DNA of 64,000 nucleotides, taken from contig JADJXS010000001.1 in NCBI GenBank assembly GCA_016710275.1, positions 2,728,001 through 2,792,000 of the forward strand. The letters are read 5' to 3'. The stretch comes from Phycisphaerales bacterium (GTDB lineage Bacteria > Planctomycetota > Phycisphaerae > UBA1845 > Fen-1342). This document shows, in pieces, positions 43,389 to 51,117 of this stretch (its first letter is position 1; every line of letters begins with the position of its first letter). Under the pieces are notes generated by a model. It had not been told where the DNA came from, made no database searches, and worked only from the letters and a program-made list of their open reading frames with translations. The position numbers and the translations under genes are program-made.

Positions 43389-45110
43389 ATGAACCCTCGC
43401 CCCCGCTCCGCGCCACCGCTCCTGAGCCGCCGCAGCGCCGGAATTCTTCTGCACCCCACCTCGTTGCCCGGGCCGCACGGCGTCGGCGACCTCGGCCGCG
43501 CCGCGCATGGATTCGTCGATTTTCTGGCGGCCGCCGGCATGACCTGGTGGCAGATGCTGCCGATCACGCCCCCGGATCGCGTCGGCGCCCCCTATTCCTC
43601 GGATTCCGCCTTCGCCGGCAGCCCGATGCTGATCAGCCTCGACGCCCTCGTGGAAGATGGGCTGCTCAATCGCGACGAAATTCGCGCGCCCCGCGCGTTG
43701 GACGACGCTCCCCAGGCCCGCTACCCCGCCGCGCTGGCCTTCCGCACGCGGGCGTTGCGCCGCGCGTTTCGGGCCTTTTCGGCGCGAAACGGCGACACAC
43801 GCCGACAGTTCGACTCATTCTGCGCCCGCCACGCACATTGGCTTGATTCTGATGCTCTGTACCGCGCACTATTCGAGGAGAGCGACGGCAAGAACTGGTT
43901 CCGCTGGCCCGCCGCCCTGCGTGCCGCGACCCGTTCCGCCCGGGCGCAGGCGCGCCGCCGATTGGCCGAGCGCGTGGACTACCACCGCTTCGTGCAGTTC
44001 GAATTCGACCGCCAGTGGCGGAGCCTGCGCTCGCATTGCGCCGCGCGCGGCGTTCGGCTGATGGGGGACATTCCGATCTTCGTCGCGTACGACAGCTCGG
44101 ACGTCTGGGCCAGGCAGGAGTTGTTCACGCTGTCACGCGATGGCCGGCGAAAGTGGCAAACCGGGGTGCCGCCGGACGACTTCAACCGCAACGGGCAGTT
44201 GTGGGAGCATCCGCTGTATGACTGGAGCGCGCATCGAAAAGAGCACTTCGCGTGGTGGATCGCGCGTTTTCGCCACACACTGGAGCAATTCGACGCCGTT
44301 CGCATCGACCACTTCCTCGGCTTCGCTCGCTGCTGGGCGGTGCCCGGCCATCACCGGACCGCTCTGCGCGGCCGGTGGCAACCCGCCCCGGGGCGCGAGC
44401 TGTTCGACGCAGTGCGCAGCGAGCTGGGTCGGCCGGAGGTCATCGCCGAGGACCTGGGGGAGGTGACGCCCGAGGCCATCGCGCTGCGCGAGCGATACGG
44501 CTTTCCCGGAATGCGCATATTGCACTGGGCCTTCAACCCGGGAGCTGCCTACCACCAGCCGCACAACTTCCCGGCGGAGAGCGTCGTCTACACCGGCACG
44601 CACGACAACGACACGACCGTCGGCTGGTGGAAGTCGCTGCAGGAGACGGAGCGGAGGCTGCGCGGCAAGCTGAAGGGCAGGCCGAAAGGCGAAGCGACGG
44701 GCAAAGAGTGTGAAGTGGAAAAGGGTGAAGTGCTGAGCAGGATGAGTGGCTTGAAGAGGAGCGAAACGAGGGGCAGGATGAGCGGCATGGAGAAGGGCGT
44801 AGCGCAGGGCAGTGCGGGAGGCGATCCGCAGCTCACCACCACAGCCCGCGCGCGGGCCTACATGAACACCGACGCTCGTGAGATTCACTGGGACATGATT
44901 CGCCTGGCGATGGCCTCACCGGCGAACACGGCCATCATCCCGCTTCAGGACGTGCTGGGACTCGACACCCGCCACCGCATGAACATCCCCGGCACGCCGC
45001 GCGGAAATTGGCACTGGCGCTTCGATGCGGGCGAGCTGCGCGAGTCGCACGCGCGACGGCTTCGCTCGCTGGCCGAGACTTATGGCCGACTGCCGAGCCG
45101 CGGGGACTAA
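43389..45110 (+). CDS. malQ: 4-alpha-glucanotransferase (amylomaltase) with in-frame insertion
   Basis: GH77 enzyme of glycogen/maltodextrin metabolism in the cytoplasm. The 573-residue chain has SAGILLHPTSLPGPHGVGDL, WWQMLPITPPD, the catalytic Asp in VRIDHFLGF, the acid/base Glu in VIAEDLGEVTP and the third acid in GTHDNDTT. The end, PGTPRGNWHWRF, is standard. Normal length is about 500; the extra 50-60 residues lie at about 430-490, after GTHDNDTTVGWW, and are a Lys/Glu/Gly/Ser-rich low-complexity insert built on a 36-base repeat. It occupies a loop position and leaves all catalytic motifs intact. ATG 43389; divergent from the LolC-like gene. Confidence 0.93.
   Translation: MNPRPRSAPPLLSRRSAGILLHPTSLPGPHGVGDLGRAAHGFVDFLAAAGMTWWQMLPITPPDRVGAPYSSDSAFAGSPMLISLDALVEDGLLNRDEIRAPRALDDAPQARYPAALAFRTRALRRAFRAFSARNGDTRRQFDSFCARHAHWLDSDALYRALFEESDGKNWFRWPAALRAATRSARAQARRRLAERVDYHRFVQFEFDRQWRSLRSHCAARGVRLMGDIPIFVAYDSSDVWARQELFTLSRDGRRKWQTGVPPDDFNRNGQLWEHPLYDWSAHRKEHFAWWIARFRHTLEQFDAVRIDHFLGFARCWAVPGHHRTALRGRWQPAPGRELFDAVRSELGRPEVIAEDLGEVTPEAIALRERYGFPGMRILHWAFNPGAAYHQPHNFPAESVVYTGTHDNDTTVGWWKSLQETERRLRGKLKGRPKGEATGKECEVEKGEVLSRMSGLKRSETRGRMSGMEKGVAQGSAGGDPQLTTTARARAYMNTDAREIHWDMIRLAMASPANTAIIPLQDVLGLDTRHRMNIPGTPRGNWHWRFDAGELRESHARRLRSLAETYGRLPSRGD
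44737..44808 (+). repeat. Two 36-bp direct repeats inside malQ
   Basis: Units at 44737-44772 and 44773-44808, each beginning GCAGGATGAG(T/C)GGC and translating to RMSG-type 12-residue blocks. They are purine-rich on the coding strand, unlike the rest of malQ, and the surrounding 44680-44830 appears to be a decayed extension of the same array. Confidence 0.55.
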
Positions 45111-45113
45111 GCC

Positions 45114-45530
45114 CGGCGGGTGGCATGCTTTCGCGGTACTCCGCGTAAGCATGCACTCAGGCCTGGAATACTCGGTCGCCCCATCCGCCCTACGGCCGAA
45201 TCCCCGTGGACGTACCAAGCTGAGTGAACCGGCGCGAGCCGATCGTCCATTCCGGCGGGTGGCATGCTTTCGCGGTACTCCGCGTAAGCATGCACTCAAG
45301 TCTGGAACACTCGGTCGCCCCATCCGCCCTACGGCCGAATCCCCGTGGACGTACCAAGCTGCGTGAACCAGCGCGAGCCGATCGTCCATTCCGGCGGGTG
45401 GCATGCTTTCGCGGTACTCCGCGTAAGCATGCACTCAAGTCTGGAACACTCGGTCGCCCCATCCGCCCTACGGCCGAATCCCCGTGGACGTACCAAGCTG
45501 AGTGAACCGGCGCGAGCCGATCGTCCATTC
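45114..45530. repeat. Three tandem 139-bp repeats, each with a strong hairpin
   Basis: Copies at 45114-45252, 45253-45391 and 45392-45530 differ by only a few bases. Each contains a 32-base hairpin (45123-45154, 45262-45293 and 45401-45432): arm GCATGCTTTCGCGG, loop TACT, arm CCGCGTAAGCATGC, with one mismatch. The remaining 100 bases are conserved between copies but unstructured to the eye. The array begins right after malQ's stop, and copy 3 runs into the lptD coding end. No transposase, integrase or spacer variation is present, so this is neither an insertion sequence nor a CRISPR array; a REP-like or non-autonomous hairpin element is the best reading. Confidence 0.9.
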
Positions 45531-48500
45531 CGGAATCCCCTCCGGCCACAGCGACACGGTCATCGAAAAGTCATCATCCACGTCGCTGTACTCGAAGTTC
45601 AGCGCCAGGTACCAGCGCGGCAGCTTCCGCACCACCGCGATCGACCCCTCGCCGAAATCACCCGTGTCAATGTCAAACCACGCCCGGCTCGACAGCGTGT
45701 ACTTTTCCGAGAGCTGATAATTGAACCCGCCGCCGATCAGGTTCATGTTGATGTCGCCCGCGTAGCGCAGGCCGATCAGGTATGCCGCCCGCGGCGGCCG
45801 CTCAATCGCCAGCGACACCGCCTGCCGGTCGAAGGCCTGATCGCTGAGGTCATAGTTCGCGTCATAAAGCAGCGCCATCGTGTCACTGACGCGATAGGCC
45901 GCTTCCGCCCCGATGTAATTCCGCGGCCGGCTGTTCTCCGGCCGCAGCGGGTTCGCATAACCGTTCGAAAAATCGCTGCGCCCTTCGACGTCGCCGAACA
46001 ACCCGGCCTCAACGTTGAATGTCAGCAGATCAACCGTGCGCCGCCGCGAGCCTTCACCGCGCCGCGTCTGCCACGTCTGGCGCAGCCCGAACGTCACGCC
46101 GTAGAAGTCATCCACCGTCTCAATGCCGTAGTCAAACGGCGTGATCAACTCACTCCGCGTGTTGCTGACCGCCCCCCACGCCGCCACATCCGGCTTGATG
46201 ACGTGCCGGATGCCGTCCACATCCAGCAGTTCGCTTCGCGCATCGGTGAACACGCGGCTGAACATCGTGCTCGCGCGCAACCCGAACACGCCCAACCCGC
46301 GCCACAATCCGCCGCGATCCAGCGGCTGGCCGTCCCAGTATCCCGCCCGCCCCGTTACGAATGGAACCACGTTGACCCCGCCGAGCTTAAGCGGCAGCTC
46401 GACCTCCTGCCGCCCATCCGCTCGAAACGTCACGTCCGTCCGCGCCAGGTTGTCGAAGCGGAATTCGTCAAGGAAGCGCCGATCATCCGGGCGATAGCGC
46501 ACGCTGCCGACCCGCGCTTCGGTGTGCAGCACCAGCGGATCGAGAAACGTATCCCCGATGCGACGATAGGCCAGGTCCGGAAGGTGCTCGGTCTGCGTGG
46601 TGTAGTCAAGAATTCGCCAGTTCGCCAGGAATGAAATCGCCTCATTCCCCCGCGCGCGCTTCAGATAGAGCAGCGTCTCCTGCTGCTTGCCCTCCTGAAA
46701 CTCGCTCTTGCGCCACTCCTCCAGAAAGTTCGGATCGCTGATGTAGCTGACCTCGAGCGACAATTCCCAGTCGTTCGGCAGGAAGTGCCGGTGCCGCCAC
46801 AGCGTCCGCCCGCGATTCGCATTCTCCGGAATCTCCTGCGCCCGGCGCAACGGGCCGAGATTGTCCTCGCCCTGGTCATACAGGTAATAGGATCGAAACA
46901 GCCCGTAATGGTCAGTCCCGGCGTAGTCATAATCCAGCCCGAAGGCCGGTCCGCGCCGACCGAAATAATCGATCATCATCCGCGCGTCATGCCCGGGCGG
47001 CTTCCGCGCCCCGGCGAGCGCATACAGATCCCATTCGGTCTGCGTCGTGACTCCGCGCCGCCCGCCGTAGCTGAAGCGGAAGCCGCGCAGCGCCGTTTCG
47101 GTGCCCGTGAAATCCCCCTGCGAATATGGCCACCACAGCAGCGGCACGTTCTCCACGTTCAGTGTCGTGTTGTGCAGTTCATACGCCCCGCGGACCGAGC
47201 CAACCGCGCTGCCGCCCGCATCCCGCTGCGTCGAATCCCGCACGATGACCCGCTCCGCACCGATGTGGTAGTGCGGCGTGTGGAACTCGCTGGTCGTCAC
47301 CACGGCGCTCGTCGCCGAAAACTCGCGCGGCGAGAGCTGCCGCACCGTCGCCGCGCGGATATACAACGGAATCCCGCGCTCCGGCATCTCGGCCCGAAAA
47401 ACCGCGTCGAGAATCAACGCGCGATCCATCTCAAAGTCGTAGTACAGCCTCTCAGCGCGGACGAAGCGATCCCCCAGGGACAGCACCACGTCCCCCTCCA
47501 GGTACACCGCCCGCACGAACTGCTCGATCTGCTCCTCACCGCCGCGCGCTCCCGGCGAATCAGCCGCGGCCGGCGCAGCAGGATCGGTCGTCGGCCGTCC
47601 TTCAGGCGCAGCTCCCTCTTCGGGCCGCGATTGAGAACCCCCGCTTGAGGCCCCGCTTCCATCCCCCTGCGCGCCGGATGACGCCGACGCTCCGCCCTGT
47701 TCCTCCGCCCGATCCAGCAGCGACCCGGCCGCCCGTGCCGACGGAAACACCACCGCCCGATCGGCCGTGATCTCCAGCGTCGCCGCATCCGTCGAACCGG
47801 ATTGCAGGAACGACACCGGCCCGCTCATCACCAGCACCTGCTCCCCCTGCGGCGTGCGGGCCGGCTCAATCCCGGCCACGCGATAACGTACCGGCCGCGG
47901 CGGACGGCGGATTCTTGCCGCATCGGCATCCGCTCCGCGCACGACGCGTCCCGCCGGTGATTCATCCACGGGCTGCCGCAGCGCCTCCTCGATCCGGCGG
48001 CGATCTTCCGTCGCGCGCCGAAACAGCGGATTTTGTTCCCCACTGCCCTCCGCATGCGCATCGTGACGCTTGATGACGCGCCCTGTCGTGCGAATGCCGC
48101 TCACGAGCAGCACGTTGTCCTGCGTGATCGTGCCGGCCGGCTCGATCAGCTCAGCGTCTTCCGAGAGGTAAACCGTCAGCGAGAAAACCGGACGATCCGT
48201 CCCCTCCTCCCGCTCGGTGTCGATCCAGACCACCGCCTCAGCCGCGCTCATCTGCCGCTTGCCGATGTTGAGCCGGAAGCGCCCGCTATAGACCAGCACC
48301 GCCTCGCCACTCTCCAGCCGCCACTGTCGGCAGTGCGCCCCCTGCATCTCCACGTCGGCGCTGCTGATCGCATCCGGCACGAGCAGCTCGTCCTCGGTGT
48401 AGTCCTGCGCAATCGCGCGGGGCAGCACGGCCGTCTCAAACGACGGCGGAAACGGCAAGGCGATCGGGATCAGCGCCAGCAATGCCGCCGCCACGCGCAA

Positions 48501-48572
48501 TCGGCGCAGCGGCCCGTCGGTCCGGGCGCGGGCCGGGAGTGCGAGCCTTGGCTGGGTGTCAGACATGCGCAT
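45468..48572 (-). CDS. lptD: LPS-assembly protein LptD-like outer-membrane protein
   Basis: A 1034-residue protein. After a signal (RVAAALLALIPIALPFPPSF, ending near AIAQ), an N-terminal OstA/LptA-like beta-jellyroll domain appears in two parts (VEMQGAHCRQWRLESGEAVL and EGDVVLSLGDRFVRAERLYY), separated by a Ser/Glu/Pro linker. The C-terminal half is an alternating strand barrel (RGVTTQTEWDLYALAG, FGLRQTWQTRRGEG, YRVSDTMALLYDANYDLS, YTLSSRAWFDIDTGDFGEGS), ending in SLWPEG as expected. It would insert lipopolysaccharide-type glycolipids into the outer membrane. The last 20 residues (WTIGSRRFTQLGTSTGIRP) are encoded by repeat copy 3, replacing the original stop. Starts 81 bases after priA on the same strand. 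Confidence 0.85.
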   Translation of the reverse strand: MRMSDTQPRLALPARARTDGPLRRLRVAAALLALIPIALPFPPSFETAVLPRAIAQDYTEDELLVPDAISSADVEMQGAHCRQWRLESGEAVLVYSGRFRLNIGKRQMSAAEAVVWIDTEREEGTDRPVFSLTVYLSEDAELIEPAGTITQDNVLLVSGIRTTGRVIKRHDAHAEGSGEQNPLFRRATEDRRRIEEALRQPVDESPAGRVVRGADADAARIRRPPRPVRYRVAGIEPARTPQGEQVLVMSGPVSFLQSGSTDAATLEITADRAVVFPSARAAGSLLDRAEEQGGASASSGAQGDGSGASSGGSQSRPEEGAAPEGRPTTDPAAPAAADSPGARGGEEQIEQFVRAVYLEGDVVLSLGDRFVRAERLYYDFEMDRALILDAVFRAEMPERGIPLYIRAATVRQLSPREFSATSAVVTTSEFHTPHYHIGAERVIVRDSTQRDAGGSAVGSVRGAYELHNTTLNVENVPLLWWPYSQGDFTGTETALRGFRFSYGGRRGVTTQTEWDLYALAGARKPPGHDARMMIDYFGRRGPAFGLDYDYAGTDHYGLFRSYYLYDQGEDNLGPLRRAQEIPENANRGRTLWRHRHFLPNDWELSLEVSYISDPNFLEEWRKSEFQEGKQQETLLYLKRARGNEAISFLANWRILDYTTQTEHLPDLAYRRIGDTFLDPLVLHTEARVGSVRYRPDDRRFLDEFRFDNLARTDVTFRADGRQEVELPLKLGGVNVVPFVTGRAGYWDGQPLDRGGLWRGLGVFGLRASTMFSRVFTDARSELLDVDGIRHVIKPDVAAWGAVSNTRSELITPFDYGIETVDDFYGVTFGLRQTWQTRRGEGSRRRTVDLLTFNVEAGLFGDVEGRSDFSNGYANPLRPENSRPRNYIGAEAAYRVSDTMALLYDANYDLSDQAFDRQAVSLAIERPPRAAYLIGLRYAGDINMNLIGGGFNYQLSEKYTLSSRAWFDIDTGDFGEGSIAVVRKLPRWYLALNFEYSDVDDDFSMTVSLWPEGIPEWTIGSRRFTQLGTSTGIRP

Positions 48573-48652
48573 CAGGTAACAGGCCGATCAGAACCGCGCC
48601 GGCGGAACGCGGGCATTAGAACCGCAGCGCGGCGCGGCGGCAACGCCGCCCG

Positions 48653-50977
48653 CTACAGCAACTCGACCGGGTCCACGTCCACCGTCAGCCGCCGCACCGC
48701 CGGCGAGAGCCGCCTTTCGCGCTGCGCCAACTCCAGCAGCCGCCCCACTTCTCCCCCGCGCGGCCCCCGCACCATGACATGCCACCGCAACAGCCCGCGC
48801 TGCCGGCGCACCGGGCACGGAACGGCGTCATCCACCCGCAGCAGCGGATGCACGCGCGGCGCCAGCTCGCGCAGGTCCTCGGCCACTCTCGCGGCGCACT
48901 CGCGAGCGCGACCCGGACGGTCATCCGCCAGCACCAGCCGCGCCAGCCGCGAAAAGGGCGGCTGGAAATATCGCTCGCGCAGCGCCAGTTCTCCGGCCGC
49001 GAAGCCCTCATAATCCCCCCGCGCCGCACAGATCAGTGCCGCCTGTTTCGGATCCGCGGCCTGCAAAACCGCCAGCGACTCCCCCTCTTTCCGCCCCGCC
49101 CGCCCCACCACCTGCACCATCAACTGAAACACGCGCTCCGCCGCACGGAAGTCCGCCAGGCGCAGCGCCGCGTCCGCATCAATCACCCCGACCAGCCGCA
49201 CCCCCGGAAAATCCAGCCCCTTGGCGATCAACTGCGTACCGATCAGCACGTCCGCTTCGCGCTGCCCGAATCGCTCCAGTGCCGCGGCGTAGTCCCGGCG
49301 ATGCCGCAACGTGTCCCGATCGAGCCGCATCAGCCGCGCCTCCGGCAGCGCTGCGTGAATCTCCTCCTCGAGCCGTTGAATTCCCGATCCGCCGGAGGTC
49401 AGTTCGCCGCCGCAGGTCTGATCCGGACAGCTGCGCGGCGCGGGGTGCTGCACCGCACAGCGATGGCACTTCACCACTTCCCGCGCTCGATGCAGCACCA
49501 TCGGCCGCCCGCAGCGCTCGCACGTCACGCGGTTGCCGCAGCGCGCACAGCGCAGCATCGTCGAGAATCCGCGCCGATTGTGCAGCAGAATCACCTGCTC
49601 ACCCGCCGACACCGCCGCCCGCACCAGCTCCGTCAGTGGGTCGCCCATCACCGGCCCGTCGTCCGCATCCGCCGCCCCGCCGCCCGGCGCAGAGAGCAGC
49701 CGCACCTCGGGCACGCGCGCCCCCGGCACCCGCTCGGGCATGCGCAGCAGCCGGTAATGCGGCAGGTGCGTCGCGTTGTGCCAGGTCTCGAGCGCTGGCG
49801 TCGCTGAGCCGAGCACCACCGGAATCCCCTCGATCCGCCCGCGCAGGATTGCCGCATCGCGGGCGTGGTAGAACGGCGCGGCGAGGTTCTTGTAGCTCGG
49901 CTCCTGCTCCTCATCCACGACGATCAACCCCGGACGCGGCAGCGGCGCAAACACCGCGGTGCGCGTGCCGATCACCACGTCGGCCTCGCCGGCGGCGATG
50001 CGCCGCAGGCTCTCCAGCCGCGCGGACGGCGTCATCCGGCTGTGCAGCACGGCGGTGCGCGCGAAGCGCCGCGCCAGGCGCTCGACGATCTGCGTGGCGA
50101 GCATGATCTCCGGCACGAGCAGAATCGCCTGCCGCCCGCGTCGAACAGCTTCGCGAATCGCCCGGACGTACACCTCGGTCTTCCCGCTCCCCGGAACACC
50201 GAACAACAGGCTGACCCGAAAGCCGGCCCGGCTCTCCACGTCGGCGGTGATCGCCGCCAGCGCTTCACCCTGCCCCGCGTTCAGCGTGAACGAGTCTTCG
50301 GCGGATGCGGGCGAGGCCTCGTCGCCCATTGTCGCGCAAGAACGTGAATCGTCGCCGGTTGACGTGGAATACTCCCGGCGGACGGATATTCGCTCCTCCT
50401 GCGCGATCCAGCCGCGCCGCACCATCTGGCGCAGCGTCGCCGCGGAGACCCCCGCCGTCGCCAGCAGTTCGTCGCGAGCCATCTCCCCCGACCCCAGCGC
50501 GTCCAGCACGCGCTTCTGGCCGGCACTCGTGCGGGCGCTCTCCGGCGGCGCATCACCGACCCGCAGGAACACGCGCTTGTCGCGCCGTCCGCGGCGCGCG
50601 GCGGCGGGAATCAGCGTGAAGAACATGCGCCCGATCGGGCAGGCGTAGTGGGCGCTGAGTTGCTCGCCGAGCAAAGCCAGCCCGGGTGTCAGCAGCGGGC
50701 CGGGTTGCAACACGCGGATCATCCGCGGCAGGGTGTGTGTCCACTCGCCCTCGCTGACGCGCACGCACACGCCCACAAGCTCGCCGCGCTTCGCGCGGCG
50801 CGGGATGGCGACGATCGCCCCGGGCGAGACGTCGGCCCGCAGCGGCTCCGGCACGGCCACCGGGCGCAGGCCGAACGACCGGCCGCGAACAGCGACGTCG
50901 GCAATCGGCCCGATGACCGGCCGCCCCTGCGAAGGCAGGAGCCAGAGCTGGCGGGAGTCCTGGGTCACGCGCTGCAC
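48653..50977 (-). CDS. priA: Primosomal protein N' (replication restart helicase PriA)
   Basis: A 774-residue 3'-5' helicase that reloads the replisome at stalled forks. Walker A is GVPGSGKTE, the Walker B box reads VVDEEQEPS (DEEH is usual), SAT is GSATPALE, and motif VI is VVGRAGRKE. The eight zinc-binding Cys are present (CARCGNRVTCERC, CHRC, CPDQTC). An N-terminal DNA-binding domain and the C-terminal domain (RYFQPPFSRLARLVLADD) are intact. GTG 50977 opens the frame. It lies 140 bases after the 719-residue gene, at the end of the SPFH-ABC run, and is followed by lptD. Confidence 0.94.
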   Translation of the reverse strand: MQRVTQDSRQLWLLPSQGRPVIGPIADVAVRGRSFGLRPVAVPEPLRADVSPGAIVAIPRRAKRGELVGVCVRVSEGEWTHTLPRMIRVLQPGPLLTPGLALLGEQLSAHYACPIGRMFFTLIPAAARRGRRDKRVFLRVGDAPPESARTSAGQKRVLDALGSGEMARDELLATAGVSAATLRQMVRRGWIAQEERISVRREYSTSTGDDSRSCATMGDEASPASAEDSFTLNAGQGEALAAITADVESRAGFRVSLLFGVPGSGKTEVYVRAIREAVRRGRQAILLVPEIMLATQIVERLARRFARTAVLHSRMTPSARLESLRRIAAGEADVVIGTRTAVFAPLPRPGLIVVDEEQEPSYKNLAAPFYHARDAAILRGRIEGIPVVLGSATPALETWHNATHLPHYRLLRMPERVPGARVPEVRLLSAPGGGAADADDGPVMGDPLTELVRAAVSAGEQVILLHNRRGFSTMLRCARCGNRVTCERCGRPMVLHRAREVVKCHRCAVQHPAPRSCPDQTCGGELTSGGSGIQRLEEEIHAALPEARLMRLDRDTLRHRRDYAAALERFGQREADVLIGTQLIAKGLDFPGVRLVGVIDADAALRLADFRAAERVFQLMVQVVGRAGRKEGESLAVLQAADPKQAALICAARGDYEGFAAGELALRERYFQPPFSRLARLVLADDRPGRARECAARVAEDLRELAPRVHPLLRVDDAVPCPVRRQRGLLRWHVMVRGPRGGEVGRLLELAQRERRLSPAVRRLTVDVDPVELL

Positions 50978-51117
50978 CGCCTGGAACGGGCCTGCCGTGT
51001 GAAGAATTCGCGTGCGTCACCGCCTGCGCAGCCGTGCAGTGATCAGGTTCGCTGCGCGAAGCGCCGCGCCCGAGGAAACGCGCCCCCGCGGCCCAGGCTC
51101 ACCCGGCTGAAGCCGCG

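Noticed and set aside
41456..43846. 796-residue open frame on the plus strand
   Set aside because: Antisense to the LolC-like permease and crossing into malQ; His/Arg/Pro-rich, no domain.
45114..45530. CRISPR array or insertion sequence
   Set aside because: Units are tandem and nearly identical over the full 139 bases with no variable spacers; no transposase frame or target-site duplication.
48653..50977. PriA inactivated because DEEH reads DEEQ
   Set aside because: All other helicase and zinc motifs are intact, and Gln at this place is conservative.
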